A stretch of DNA of 64,000 nt, from positions 5,648,501 through 5,712,500 of the forward strand of contig NZ_CP044543.1 of assembly GCF_008932115.1 (NCBI RefSeq), read 5' to 3'. Under the pieces are notes generated by a model. The model searched no databases and was not told the origin of the DNA. It was given only the letters and a program-made list of their open reading frames with translations. This document shows positions 41,603-56,059 of this stretch, piece after piece (the stretch's first letter is position 1; each line of letters begins with the position of its first letter). Both the position numbers and the translations under genes were made by a program. This DNA is from Bradyrhizobium betae. Its GTDB lineage: Bacteria; Pseudomonadota; Alphaproteobacteria; Rhizobiales; Xanthobacteraceae.

Positions 41603-42376
41603 ATGCGCATCGACGTCTCGCTGCTGCCGGCGCTCGCCGCGGCCTTCATGCTCGTCTTCGCCCGGGTCGGCGCGATGGTGATGCTGCTGCCGGGGCTGGG
41701 CGAGACCAATATTCCGACGCGGATCAAGCTGTCGATCGCGTTGCTGCTCACGCTGATCATCCTGCCGCTGCATCGGAGCGCCTACCAGGTCGACATGGGC
41801 TCGATCGCGCCGCTTCTGGTCCTGATGCTGCATGAAATCGTGATCGGCATCGTGCTGGGCGCGACCGCGCGCGTGACGCTGTCGGCGCTTCAGGTCGCAG
41901 GTTCCGTCATCGCCCAGCAGATGGGGCTCGGCTTCGTCACCTCGGTCGACCCGACCCAGGGCCAGCAGGGCGTGCTGGTCGGCAACTTCCTGACCATGCT
42001 CGGCATCACGCTGCTATTTGCCACCGACAGCCATCACCTGGTGATCGCGGCGCTGAACGACAGCTACGCGATCTTCTCGCCGGGCGAGACCGTGTCGAGC
42101 GGCGATGTCGCTTCGCTGGCGACGCGCGCCTTTGCCGCCGCGTTCCTGCTCGGCCTGCAGCTTTCCGGGCCGTTCCTGGTGTTCGGCCTCGTCTTCAATA
42201 TCGGGCTCGGCGTGCTGGCGCGGCTGATGCCGCAGATGCAGGTCTATTTCGTCGGCGTGCCGCTGTCGATCTTCGCGGGCTTCCTGGTGCTCGCCGTGGT
42301 GCTCACCGCGATGATGGGCACGTATCTCGACTACTTCATCGGTGTCATGCACCAGATGATGCCGTTGAACAGGTGA
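41603..42376 (+). CDS. fliR: Flagellar export gate protein FliR
   Basis: 257 residues, about six membrane helices. Family segments: LVFARVGAMVMLLPGLGETN, QQMGLGFVTSVDPTQGQQ, and MPQMQVYFVGVPLSIFAGF near the end. It lies 17 bases after fliQ and three before flhB, matching the conserved gate gene order. Confidence 0.96.
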   Translation: MRIDVSLLPALAAAFMLVFARVGAMVMLLPGLGETNIPTRIKLSIALLLTLIILPLHRSAYQVDMGSIAPLLVLMLHEIVIGIVLGATARVTLSALQVAGSVIAQQMGLGFVTSVDPTQGQQGVLVGNFLTMLGITLLFATDSHHLVIAALNDSYAIFSPGETVSSGDVASLATRAFAAAFLLGLQLSGPFLVFGLVFNIGLGVLARLMPQMQVYFVGVPLSIFAGFLVLAVVLTAMMGTYLDYFIGVMHQMMPLNR

Positions 42377-42379
42377 TCG

Positions 42380-43459
42380 ATGGCGGACGACAAGGATCCA
42401 GAGAGTCAAACAGAAGACCCGACACAAAAGCGTCTCGAAGAGGCGCTCGAACGCGGTGACGTCGCCAAGAGCCAGGAGATCAACACCTGGTTCATGATCG
42501 CGGGCGGCACGCTCGTGGTCTCGACCTTCTCGGGATCGGTCGGCAGCGGGCTGCTGACGCCGATGCGTGGCCTGCTCGCCAATTCCTGGATGATCAAGAC
42601 CGACGGCAAGGCTCTGCTGGCGTTGATGCAGCAGATCGAATTCGCGGTGCTCGCGGCGGTCGGCATACCGTTGCTGATGCTGGCGCTGGCAGCGATCGCC
42701 GGCAACATGCTGCAGCACCGGCTGGTGTGGTCGGCCGAATCCCTCAAGCCCAAATTCAGCAAGATCTCGCCTGCCGCCGGCTTCACGCGCATCTTCGGCA
42801 AGCAGGCGGCGGCGAACTTCCTGAAAGGCATCGGCAAGCTGATCGCGCTCAGCGTGGTGATGACCATCGTCCTGTGGCCGGAACGGCATCGCATGGAGGC
42901 GATGGTCAAGCTCGACCCCGCCGCCCTGCTGGGCGCCACCACCAGCATGACCATCCATCTGCTCGGTGCCGTGGTCGCCGCGCTCGCGATCGTCGCCATC
43001 GGCGACTATTTCTTCCAGTATCGCAGCTGGTTCCAGCGGCAGAAGATGTCGCTCCAGGAGATCAAGGAAGAGTTCAAGCAGTCCGAAGGCGACCCGCACA
43101 TCAAGGGCAAGCTGAGGCAGTTGCGCCAGCAGCGCTCCAAGAAGCGCATGATGGCGGCGGTTCCCAAGGCTGCCGTGATCATCACCAACCCGACCCACTA
43201 TTCGATCGCGCTGTCCTACGAGCGCGGCATGTCGGCGCCGATCTGCGTCGCCAAGGGCGTCGACAACCTCGCTTTCAAGATCCGGGAGATCGCGCGCGAG
43301 CACGACATTCCGATCGTCGAGAACGTGCCGCTGGCCCGCGCGCTTTACGCCACAGTCGAAATCGACCAGGAAATCCCGACCGAGCACTACCATGCGGTCG
43401 CCGAGGTCATCGGCTACGTCATGCGGCTGAAGCGCGGATTCAGCGCCGGCCGCGGATAA
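42380..43459 (+). CDS. flhB: Flagellar export switch protein FlhB
   Basis: 359 residues: four membrane helices, then a cytoplasmic domain with the autocleavage motif NPTH at residues 270-273 (IITNPTHYSIALSY). FlhB switches secretion from rod-hook to filament substrates. A basic connecting helix (KLRQLRQQRSKKRMM) precedes the cleavage site. Last flagellar gene before cckA. Confidence 0.97.
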   Translation: MADDKDPESQTEDPTQKRLEEALERGDVAKSQEINTWFMIAGGTLVVSTFSGSVGSGLLTPMRGLLANSWMIKTDGKALLALMQQIEFAVLAAVGIPLLMLALAAIAGNMLQHRLVWSAESLKPKFSKISPAAGFTRIFGKQAAANFLKGIGKLIALSVVMTIVLWPERHRMEAMVKLDPAALLGATTSMTIHLLGAVVAALAIVAIGDYFFQYRSWFQRQKMSLQEIKEEFKQSEGDPHIKGKLRQLRQQRSKKRMMAAVPKAAVIITNPTHYSIALSYERGMSAPICVAKGVDNLAFKIREIAREHDIPIVENVPLARALYATVEIDQEIPTEHYHAVAEVIGYVMRLKRGFSAGRG

Positions 43460-43613
43460 AACCCCCGAAAAGTACCGGAAATGGCCGTAATCTGGGAATC
43501 AGCGTACCTTTCGCCCTTGCTGCCCTTGCGCCTGCGGGTCCGATTCAGGCAGGGAGGGCCGTGCGCGCGGCGTAGCGCGTTGATTCTCTGCCGACAGGCT
43601 GTGCCAGCTTGAG

Positions 43614-46196
<2,583 letters not shown>

Positions 46197-46441
46197 GCGT
46201 CCCCACCGCTTGGTCGCAAGGGCGCATGGACGGGGAAAAAGCGGAATCCGTGCGGATGAGTTGCCGGTACCCGGCGACCACAGTTCCGCCGTAGGCCCGG
46301 CCAAACCCTCGTCAAATATGGGCTTTTGCCACATCCCCGCGACTGAGGGCCGCAGCCACGGGTTCCGAAACCGGCTTTCTTTTTCGGGAAGTCTGCCCAT
46401 CTTAGGGGCACGTCCCCATGCCGGGGATTTGGGAAACGAAC

Positions 46442-47461
46442 ATGAATTTCTCGCAACGCTCCCGCAGTCTCTTCAAGACGATCGCCGTCGTGCTGGCGCT
46501 TGCGCTGCCGACTGCACTGGCGATCTCGTCCGCCGACGCGCGGGTCGGTGGCGGCATGTCGTCGGGTTCGCGCGGCTCGCGGACCTATTCGGCGCCGCCC
46601 TCGACCACGACCGCGCCGGGCTCGGCCTCGCAGTTCAACCGCACCTACACCCAGCCGGGCGCAGGCATGAATTCGGCCGCAGCCGCGCCCGCGCGCGGCG
46701 GCCTGTTCGGCCGTGCCGGCGGCTTCATGGGCGGCCTCGCGGCCGGCTTCCTCGGTGCCGGCCTGCTCGGCATGCTGTTCGGCGGCGGCCTGTTTGGCGG
46801 CCTCGGCGGCCTGTCGTCGATCCTCGGCCTGATCATCCAGATCGTGCTGGTCGTTGTCGTGGTGCGGCTGGCGATGTCCTGGTGGCAGCGCCGCCACACG
46901 CCGCAGACGGCCTATGCCAATGCTGATGCGAATGCCGGTCAGGGTCCGCAGCCGAACTATCGCAGCGGCCTCGGCGGCGGCGCTCTTGGTGGTGGTCTTG
47001 GCGGCGGTCTTGGCAGCGGTCTTGGCGGCTTCGGCTTCGGTGGCACCAACAACGCGCCGCTCGAGATCAAGCCTGATGACTACGAGGCGTTCGAGCGCCT
47101 GCTCGGTGATGTCCAGGCCGCCTGGTCGAACGAGGACGTGGCCAAGCTGCACACGCTCGCGACGCCGGAGATGGTCTCCTATTTCGAGCAGGACCTCGGC
47201 AAGAACCGGGCGAGCAACGTCGTCAACAAGGTCACGAATGTGAAGCTGTTGCAGGGCGACCTCGCGGAATCCTGGCGTGAGGGCGAGACCGACTACGCTA
47301 CGGTGGCGCTGCGCTTCTCACTCACCGACAAGACGCTCGACCGCAACACCGGCGCGATCGTTGCCGGCAGCGAACAGCCGGGCGAGGCCACCGAGGTCTG
47401 GACCTTCGCCCGCCGGACGGGCGGCACCTGGGAATTGTCGGCGATCCAGCAGACCAACTGA
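46442..47461 (+). CDS. Tim44-domain membrane protein
   Basis: 339 residues from ATG 46442; an ATG at 46418 gives an eight-residue longer start with a poorer signal. Signal peptide (LFKTIAVVLALALPTALAIS), a Ser/Thr/Gly-rich linker, a glycine-rich hydrophobic segment (FLGAGLLGMLFGGGLFGGLG) and a second helix. After a run of GGGLGGGLG repeats comes a C-terminal Tim44-like domain (YEAFERLLGDVQAAWSNEDV to the end). Such proteins are common in alphaproteobacteria; their function is unclear. Confidence 0.8.
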   Translation: MNFSQRSRSLFKTIAVVLALALPTALAISSADARVGGGMSSGSRGSRTYSAPPSTTTAPGSASQFNRTYTQPGAGMNSAAAAPARGGLFGRAGGFMGGLAAGFLGAGLLGMLFGGGLFGGLGGLSSILGLIIQIVLVVVVVRLAMSWWQRRHTPQTAYANADANAGQGPQPNYRSGLGGGALGGGLGGGLGSGLGGFGFGGTNNAPLEIKPDDYEAFERLLGDVQAAWSNEDVAKLHTLATPEMVSYFEQDLGKNRASNVVNKVTNVKLLQGDLAESWREGETDYATVALRFSLTDKTLDRNTGAIVAGSEQPGEATEVWTFARRTGGTWELSAIQQTN

Positions 47462-47629
47462 TCGCCTTCGAATTGAAGGCAAGGGCGTCGTGCTTCGGCA
47501 CGGCGCCCTTTTCGTTTGTCTCCTCCGTCATTGCGACGGAGTGTGTGGCGCCGCCGTTCCATCCCTCGCTGACGGAACCTTCGGCTGCGTGCTACATTGT
47601 TCGCACCCCCAAGTGCACGGACCCCTCCC

Positions 47630-48337
47630 ATGAAATACGAGCTCTACTATTGGCCCGAGATCCAGGGCCGCGGCGAATATGTGAGGCTGGCGCTGGAGGA
47701 GGCGGGTGCGGCTTACGTGGACGTCGCGCGCGGTCCGCGCGGCACCGGCGCGATGATGAAGATGATGGACGCGCACAAGGGCACGCCGCCCTTTGCGCCG
47801 CCGTTCCTGAAAGCCGGCAAGCTCGTCATCGGCCAGACCGCCAACATCCTGCTCTATCTCGGCAGTCGTCACGGGCTCGCGCCTAAGACGGAAGCGGGAA
47901 AGCTCTGGGTGCACCAGCTTCAGCTCACCATCACCGATCTCGTGCTGGAGATCCATGACACCCATCATCCGCTCGGACCCTCGCTCTACTACGAAGACCA
48001 GAAGCCGGCGGCCAGGAAGCGCACGTCCGAGTTCTGGAGCGAGCGCGTGCCGAAATATCTCGGCTATTTCGAGCAGTTCCTCACCGACAATGGCGGCGCC
48101 TATGTCACCGGACGCAGGCTCACCTATGTCGATCTCTCGCTATTCCAGATCGTCGCCGGGCTGCGCTACGCCTTCCCCAGGCGCATGAAGGCGTTCGAGG
48201 CAGACATCCCCGGCCTCGTCGGCCTGCACGACCGGATCGCCGCGAGGCCGAACATCAAGGCCTATCTTGCGAGCGAGCGCCGCATTCCCTTCAACGAGCA
48301 GGGCATCTTCCGCCGCTACAGGGAGCTCGATGGCTAG
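47630..48337 (+). CDS. Glutathione S-transferase family protein
   Basis: 235 residues from ATG 47630. N-terminal thioredoxin-like domain (MKYELYYWPEIQGRGEYVRL), with the QGRGE pattern of sigma-like GSTs, then a helical C-domain (YVTGRRLTYVDLSLFQIVAG) with the conserved Asp. A cytosolic transferase or peroxidase; substrate unknown. Its stop codon lies inside a dispersed repeat. Confidence 0.83.
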   Translation: MKYELYYWPEIQGRGEYVRLALEEAGAAYVDVARGPRGTGAMMKMMDAHKGTPPFAPPFLKAGKLVIGQTANILLYLGSRHGLAPKTEAGKLWVHQLQLTITDLVLEIHDTHHPLGPSLYYEDQKPAARKRTSEFWSERVPKYLGYFEQFLTDNGGAYVTGRRLTYVDLSLFQIVAGLRYAFPRRMKAFEADIPGLVGLHDRIAARPNIKAYLASERRIPFNEQGIFRRYRELDG

Positions 48338-48400
48338 AGCGTTTTCGAGCGAAGTGGATTCCGGTTCGCGTGAAGACAACGCCTCAAAATAAGAAATCTA
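48335..48400. repeat. Dispersed intergenic repeat, family E
   Basis: TAGAGCGTTTTCGAGCGAAG ... TTCGCGTGAAGACAACGC ... AAATCTA. I recognise this as a common rhizobial intergenic element; only one copy is in the window. Its first bases form the stop codon of the GST gene. Confidence 0.55.
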
Positions 48401-48801
48401 ACCGGTCCGGAGGGAGGCTGGCGGCAGCCCCCGTTCCGGACCGGCCGTTTCGGGCGCGATCAATCGCCCGAACGCGTCATGGCTCCCGAGCGCCCGTGAA
48501 CGCTCCGGACCAGATCGGTCGTTTGAATCGTCGGGGACGGGGGAGAGGTCGTGCTCGTCGGGGCAGGGGGGCTTGCAGAACATCGTCGCGACTCCCGTTG
48601 CGTGGGTGCGGACGCTGTCTAGCGGGGGCCGGACGCGGTGGCGTCGCCCGATTGGAGGAGCGCGCGCGCTTTTCCGGGAGGTCTCGGCTTATCGCAGAGA
48701 GCCGTGATGCGTGCTCATGGCGCATCCGGCAAAGATCGGGCCGGACGCGCGAAAGGCCCGATCGACCGGATCGGGCGCTTCGTCATCATCGGCGGGCTCG
48801 A
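48401..48801. other. Gene-poor stretch after the GST gene
   Basis: About 400 bases of very GC-rich sequence with no convincing gene. A plus-strand open frame crosses it but is Arg-rich and without family features. A hairpin at 48756-48776 (GCCCGATC arms) ends the following minus-strand small gene. Confidence 0.5.
48756..48776 (-). terminator. Terminator of the 57-residue small gene
   Basis: Perfect 8-base arms with a 5-base loop; on the minus strand it is followed by CTTTC. Confidence 0.6.
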
Positions 48802-48975
48802 TCAGGCGAGCTGATCGATCCGCGTGCCCTGACCCGGCGGCAGCGGCGCCGGCGGCGGCGGCTTGTAGGTCGGGTCGGTATCCTTGGTCTTGGCCTGGTC
48901 GTCCTGCTGCTTGGTCGTGTCGTAGCTCGGGACCACGATCGCGATCGGCGGCGGCGTAACGGTAGAAACGCTCAT
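48802..48975 (-). CDS. 57-residue proline-rich small protein
   Basis: From ATG 48975, with GAGGA upstream: MSVSTVTPPPIAIVVPSYDT, a charged middle, then a Pro-rich YKPPPPAPLPPGQG segment. No signal peptide or membrane helix. It has its own terminator. Function unknown; the reality of the gene rests on the start region and terminator. Confidence 0.5.
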   Translation of the reverse strand: MSVSTVTPPPIAIVVPSYDTTKQQDDQAKTKDTDPTYKPPPPAPLPPGQGTRIDQLA

Positions 48976-49136
48976 CCACAAATCCTCACATATGGAAACA
49001 ATTGGACCCTGCGCCGCGAGGCGCGAAACTTCCGTCAAGCCAATCGTTAAAATGCGAGGGATCTGGTGCAGCGGGAGGGGCTGTCTTCGTCGCGGCCTCC
49101 TCTGCGCAATTTGCGTGAGACGACGAGAACTCTCCT

Positions 49137-49217
49137 CGTCATTGCGAGCACAGCGAAGCAATCCAGAGTCCCAATGCGAAGACAGTTCCGGATTGCTTCG
49201 CTGCGCTCGCAATGACG
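49137..49217. repeat. Intergenic palindromic repeat, family B, copy 2
   Basis: CGTCATTGCGAGCACAGCGA ... GCTGCGCTCGCAATGACG, paired with the copy at 26567-26646. Confidence 0.85.
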
Positions 49218-49245
49218 GAGTAGGTTGAAAGCGCGAGCGCCCGCT

Positions 49246-49719
49246 CTATTCGTCCTTGCCGCGCGTGATCGCGATGGACGCGTCGGTCTTGGTCCGGGTG
49301 CATTCCATGTTGAGCCGCCGGTAGCGCATGGCGACCTTGTCACCGCGGAGCAGTCCCATCCGCTTCAGGCAGCGTGTCGCGCCCGTCGTGGTGTCGTCCT
49401 TGGTCACCGTGAAGACGATCGCCGCCATCGATCCCACCAGCGCAAAGAACTCCGGCTTCGGCTTGCGATCACCCTTGGCATAGAGCTCGATGGAATATTT
49501 GTCGCCGCGGCAAGCCACGGACAGCTCCTTGGCCCCCGGATGTGTCAGGTAGACCACGTTGGCGGCGCGGAAATTCACCTTGAGGCGATCGACCTGGTTC
49601 GCCAGCTCCTTGGCGCTGTCGTCGCAGCGGTCCGCACGCGCGGGTGAGGCGAGGGTCACAAGGCCGGTGATGGCGGCGGCGACCAGGATCGCGCCGCGGA
49701 AGTGCAGTTTGAAAATCAT
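49246..49719 (-). CDS. Secreted protein of unknown function
   Basis: 157 residues from ATG 49719. Signal peptide (GAILVAAAITGLVTLASPAR) and then a mature part with four cysteines (DRCDDS, VACRGD, ATRCLK, NMECTR) that could form two disulfides in the periplasm. A basic strand-rich C-terminus (RCLKRMGLLRGDKVAMRYRR). No family recognised. Confidence 0.7.
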   Translation of the reverse strand: MIFKLHFRGAILVAAAITGLVTLASPARADRCDDSAKELANQVDRLKVNFRAANVVYLTHPGAKELSVACRGDKYSIELYAKGDRKPKPEFFALVGSMAAIVFTVTKDDTTTGATRCLKRMGLLRGDKVAMRYRRLNMECTRTKTDASIAITRGKDE

Positions 49720-49815
49720 GATGAAAAGCCCCTTGGAGGGCGCATTCAAGCGTCGGCGGACGCGAAGCGCAAGGGTGGGTCTTTCATGCTGGCAGGTGCG
49801 TGATATAAAGAGCAC

Positions 49816-50046
49816 ATGAGCAAGGATCAGGTGAAGGCCGTTCTGGACCGCGTTCTGACTTGGCCGCCCGAGCGCCAGGAAGACGCAGCGAAGATGCTGA
49901 TGCTCATGGAGTCGCAGGACGAGAGCGCCTATCGGTTGACCGACGAGCAGGTCGAGGAGGTTCGCCGCCGTCGGTCCGATCCGAATGCGCGTCGGCTTAC
50001 CCTCGAGGAGTTTAGGGAACGGCTCCAGCGGCGCCTCGGCGAATGA
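49816..50046 (+). CDS. ParD-like antitoxin
   Basis: 76 residues, MSKDQVKAVLDRVLTWPPER with an N-terminal helical segment and a charged C-terminal tail (LTDEQVEEVRRRRSDPNARR, FRERLQRRLGE) of the kind that wraps a ParE/RelE toxin. The stop overlaps the toxin start as ATGA, the usual pairing. With the toxin broken it is probably an orphan antitoxin. Confidence 0.7.
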   Translation: MSKDQVKAVLDRVLTWPPERQEDAAKMLMLMESQDESAYRLTDEQVEEVRRRRSDPNARRLTLEEFRERLQRRLGE

Positions 50047-50326
50047 AGGTCGTCATTCACGAGTCGGCAGCTCGTGATCTCGACGAGATTATTGATTGGA
50101 TATCTCAAGACAGCCCCGCGCGGCAGCTAGGATAGCCGATCGCATCAGGGTGAAGATCGAGCGCCTTGCCGTTTCCGGTCTGTCTCACATAGGTCGTCCG
50201 GGTTTGCTTGAAGGGACGCGAGAACTCGTGGAGGCTCCCTATGTCATCGTCTATGCGATCGATCAAACAAACCAGCTGATTGACGTATTGGCCATCCTTC
50301 ACGGGGCGAGGGATCGCGAAATCTAG
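50043..50326 (+). pseudogene. ParE/RelE-type toxin broken by a frameshift
   Basis: Starting at 50043 the frame reads MKVVIHESAARDLDEIIDWI and SQDSP, then stops at 50133-50135. The rest of a ParE protein (AAARIADRIRVKIERLAVSG, VIVYAIDQTNQLIDVLAILH) continues in another frame to 50326. Adding one C to the CCCC run at 50114-50117 restores a single reading frame of about 94 residues. A true mutation, a slippage-prone tract or a sequencing error would all give this. Confidence 0.75.
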
Positions 50327-50441
50327 GGCTCACCCATGACTTTGGCGGGCTTCCGAGGCGCTTCCTTTTGCGGCAAAAAAGCTTAGAACGCTTCCATGCT
50401 GAGAGGCCCGCGAGGGCTCCAAAACCCCGAGATCCGCCCCC

Positions 50442-52097
<1,656 letters not shown>

Positions 52098-52155
52098 CGC
52101 ATCACCTGGCCCCGCTTGCGGCTGCGATCGCTGTTGAAGCTGTCCCCCCGCGGCG

Positions 52156-52190
52156 CATCCTTCGAGACGCCCGCCGTTGGCGGGCCCTCA
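52156..52190. repeat. Left remnant of a palindromic repeat, family D, interrupted by the IS element
   Basis: CATCCTTCGAGACGCCCGCC-GTT-GGCGGG-CCCTCA, then the IS element. Joined to the sequence right of the element it forms a continuous palindromic repeat. Confidence 0.7.
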
Positions 52191-52206
52191 GCGACTGTCT
52201 TCGAAG

Positions 52207-53424
<1,218 letters not shown>

Positions 53425-53487
53425 TCAGTGGTAGCCAGAAAGCATGTGCGATTGCCCTACGGCCCGCAGGGCGGGGAGATCGGATAG

Positions 53488-54408
53488 CTAACTGCAATTC
53501 GTGACATGGTAGGAGCACAGACCGCGCCACCAGCCGCGCACGCCGTCCTGGCTCTCGACCAGGCCCCAGAGGCCGCTGCAGGCGAAGATGCGCTTTGGGC
53601 CGCCGTCGGTGTCGATCGCGCCGCCGAGCTCGCGCTGGGCCGGCATCGATTTGGCATCGACGAAGGGCGCCTGAAACAGTCCGCCCATGCGGGTGGCGCC
53701 GTTGGCGTAGGCGGCACCGACCTTGTTGGAGTCGACCCAGCCGCGACCCGCATAGGGTTTCGGCGCGTTGCGCGGATAGCGCTTCTCGTCCTCGTAATCC
53801 TTGCCCGGCGGCTTGGCACCTTCGATCAGAAACCAGCCGTCCCTGAAGCCGATGATGCGAAATTCGGTGAGCCAGCCGCCATCCGGCGTGTTCTCGGCGC
53901 CGCCGAGCTTGAGCCGGTAGGGCGGCGGCAGCGTGCCGAGCACGCGGGCCTTCGCCGACGGCTCGGCGCGCACGTTGAGGCCAGCTGGATCCTTGTCGAT
54001 GGACCAGGCGCCGAGATCGCAGGGCTCGGTGCCACCAGGGAGCGTTGCGCGCCTGGCGGCGAGATCGGCGTGCAGCCGGGCGAAATCGGTGTCGTCGTTA
54101 TCGGGATCCGGCCCGGTGCGGGGCTTCAGCTCGGCCGAGACCGCACGCGTCGCTTCCGGCGTGAGCGTGACCACGAGCGTCTGGCGCGCGGCGAACACGC
54201 TTGCCGGGGTCTTCGGATCGTTCGACGTGGCGGGATCAATGGCGAGGTAGCCGGTCGCCCCATCGGTCCGGTAGGCGAGGCCTGGGACATAGCCCGCAGG
54301 CACCAGGGCGAGCGCGCTTGCGCGCCACGCCGGTTCGGTGTCATCCGCGCGCACAGCCTGTGTCGCGAGGCACAGGATCGCCGCCGCGATGAGACGGAGC
54401 ACGCGCAC
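53488..54408 (-). CDS. Secreted protein with SH3-like domain
   Basis: 306 residues. Signal peptide (LRLIAAAILCLATQAVRADD), an N-terminal region of no recognised family, and a bacterial SH3-like segment in the centre (AGLNVRAEPSAKARVLGTLP). A C-terminal tail of two tryptophan- and cysteine-containing strands (CSGLWGLVESQDGVRGWWRG) follows. Such domains often bind peptidoglycan or peptides. Confidence 0.7.
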   Translation of the reverse strand: MRVLRLIAAAILCLATQAVRADDTEPAWRASALALVPAGYVPGLAYRTDGATGYLAIDPATSNDPKTPASVFAARQTLVVTLTPEATRAVSAELKPRTGPDPDNDDTDFARLHADLAARRATLPGGTEPCDLGAWSIDKDPAGLNVRAEPSAKARVLGTLPPPYRLKLGGAENTPDGGWLTEFRIIGFRDGWFLIEGAKPPGKDYEDEKRYPRNAPKPYAGRGWVDSNKVGAAYANGATRMGGLFQAPFVDAKSMPAQRELGGAIDTDGGPKRIFACSGLWGLVESQDGVRGWWRGLCSYHVTNCS

Positions 54409-54422
54409 GGTTCGCAGCGGGC

Positions 54423-54719
54423 TTACGCGCGGGCGCCTGTGAACGGGAAGCTGCCCATCGGGCCAATACCCATCTCGCCGCTGATGCTGTCGCCGGCGAC
54501 GGTGCCGCTGAATTCGACCGTGAGCGGCATCGGCTTGTCGATCGAGACCTTCCAGGAGACGTTGTCGCCGCTGACGGTGCCGTCGAAGATCTCCGAGGAG
54601 TTACCCTCCGCACTCTGCGTGCCCGTGAGCGTGCCGCCCGCGGCCTTCAGGCTCAGCGTGGTCGTGCGCTCGCCCATGGGCGTCGTCATGGTCAGAGTCC
54701 AGTTGCCGTCCACGGCCAT
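54423..54719 (-). CDS. Small beta-rich protein of unknown function
   Basis: 98 residues from ATG 54719, placed six bases after GGGAG; the ATG at 54725 abuts that site. Alternating strands throughout (WTLTMTTPMGERTTTLSLKA, VEFSGTVAGDSISGEMGIGP) suggest a small beta barrel. No signal peptide. It follows the SH3-like gene's start side, on the same strand. Confidence 0.6.
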   Translation of the reverse strand: MAVDGNWTLTMTTPMGERTTTLSLKAAGGTLTGTQSAEGNSSEIFDGTVSGDNVSWKVSIDKPMPLTVEFSGTVAGDSISGEMGIGPMGSFPFTGARA

Positions 54720-54826
54720 TCGCATCTCCCAACTTTTTCCCGGCAGCCGGCGACAATCCGCAGGCTGAGCCAGAAGGCCTATAGCCCAACTCGCGTGGCC
54801 TGCCTAACGCTCTCTTTGCCGCGCCC

Positions 54827-55393
54827 TCACGCGCGGGCGCTGCGAATGCGGCTGCCGACGAGCAAGCGGAAGGCAACGTACTGGACGGCGAACGCGGCGA
54901 TCTTGGCGCCGACCAGGACCACGGAAATATAGAAGACCCACAGCTTCATGTCGCCCGTCATGGCGACGGCGACGGTGCCTGCGGCAAGTACGAACATCAG
55001 CACGGCCCAGGCGTAGCCCGCGACGGTGACGTATTTCGGAATGGTCTCGGTCACGATCGCCGGCAGATAGCGCAGCATCCAGCCGCGCTTGAGCATGATG
55101 ATGCCGATCGCGATGTGTCCGATGGCAGGCTTAGCCAGCACGAAGCGCGGGTCGTTGGTGAGCAGCGTCGCGCCACCGAGCACGATGACGAGGCCGAGGC
55201 TTGCCCAGGTCATGTAGCCGAGCGTCTGGCCCTTGATCCGCGCCCAGACCACCTGGCCGATGGCGCCGAGGATGGCGACCGTCGTTGCGAGGATGACGTT
55301 GTCGGTCGCCAGATAAATCACCAGGAAGACGATGGTGGAGAGGAAATCAGAGACGAGCCGGCGGAATACGTCTTTCATCGTCTGTCCTGTCAT
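54827..55393 (-). CDS. YciB-like septation-related inner membrane protein
   Basis: 188 residues from ATG 55393, overlapping the upstream stop (TGATG). Five membrane helices; the pattern LGLVIVLGGATLLTNDPRFV followed by KPAIGHIAIGIIMLKRGWML matches the YciB/intracellular septation A family. Second gene of a two-gene membrane operon below two TetR-type operators. Confidence 0.75.
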   Translation of the reverse strand: MTGQTMKDVFRRLVSDFLSTIVFLVIYLATDNVILATTVAILGAIGQVVWARIKGQTLGYMTWASLGLVIVLGGATLLTNDPRFVLAKPAIGHIAIGIIMLKRGWMLRYLPAIVTETIPKYVTVAGYAWAVLMFVLAAGTVAVAMTGDMKLWVFYISVVLVGAKIAAFAVQYVAFRLLVGSRIRSARA

Positions 55394-55968
55394 CAATGAG
55401 AGTGGGCGATCGCGGCCAATGGCTTACCGTATTTGATCTGGCAATATTCAGGATACCACTTCGTGAAATAGATCGCGGTGTTGCGGGCGGCGAAGGCGAC
55501 CGCGAGGCCCGACCAGACCGGCAGGCCGGGGAAGTAGAGCAGCACGATGTTCGCTGCCGTCATCAACAGCGCGGCCGCGGTCCAGGCACCCGTGATGATG
55601 TAGTTGGCAGTGAGGAAGCCGGGCATCGCCGCGGTCTCGGCCGGGACCGCCTCGACCGCATATTGCAGCGTGAAGGGACGGCGAACCAGCATCGAGCCGA
55701 GCGAGATCACGAAGATGCCGATATCGACCGACAGCTTGACGCCGAGCGTGCCGAGCGCGGGATCGACCAGCGCGAGGGTGAGGCCGATGGCTGCGAAGAC
55801 GATCGCCGAGCCCGCGGCCAGGATCTTCACGGAGCGGCCGCGCGCAACGTCGATCGCGATGGTGGCGAGGCAGATCGCGGACGCTGCGAACACGCTTGCA
55901 GTGGCCGACGTCACCAGCATCAGGAAAGAGTAGGCACCGTAGGGCGCGAGGATCAGGAAAATCGCCAT
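55393..55968 (-). CDS. Membrane protein of unknown function, operon with YciB-like gene
   Basis: 191 residues, five hydrophobic helices (PYGAYSFLMLVTSATASVFA; VDIGIFVISLGSMLV; LLMTAANIVLLYFPGLPVWS), with a C-terminal YFTKWYPEYCQIKYGKP. No family recognised. Its start lies 21 bases from one TetR-type operator and 73 from the second, so it should be repressed by the nearby TetR protein. Confidence 0.7.
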   Translation of the reverse strand: MAIFLILAPYGAYSFLMLVTSATASVFAASAICLATIAIDVARGRSVKILAAGSAIVFAAIGLTLALVDPALGTLGVKLSVDIGIFVISLGSMLVRRPFTLQYAVEAVPAETAAMPGFLTANYIITGAWTAAALLMTAANIVLLYFPGLPVWSGLAVAFAARNTAIYFTKWYPEYCQIKYGKPLAAIAHSH

Positions 55969-55988
55969 GGATGGCCTCGGTCTGGCTG

Positions 55989-56007
55989 ATCTTTACAATG
56001 TCAAGAT
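55989..56007. promoter_or_regulatory. TetR-type operator, site 1
   Basis: ATCTTTACAATGTCAAGAT, a 19-base near-palindrome. Three more sites of the same length are at 56041, 57876 and 57929. Confidence 0.7.
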
Positions 56008-56040
56008 AGATAGTCGAGCCGGTCCGGCGGGTCAAGCAAA

Positions 56041-56059
56041 ATCTTTACAGTGTCAAAAT
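56041..56059. promoter_or_regulatory. TetR-type operator, site 2
   Basis: ATCTTTACAGTGTCAAAAT, 52 bases from site 1, overlapping the 3' end of the small membrane-protein gene. Confidence 0.7.

Noticed and set aside
48370..49050. A 226-residue plus-strand open frame
   Set aside because: Arg-rich, no ribosome site, no motifs, and it overlaps a repeat and a terminator. It reads as a high-GC artefact.
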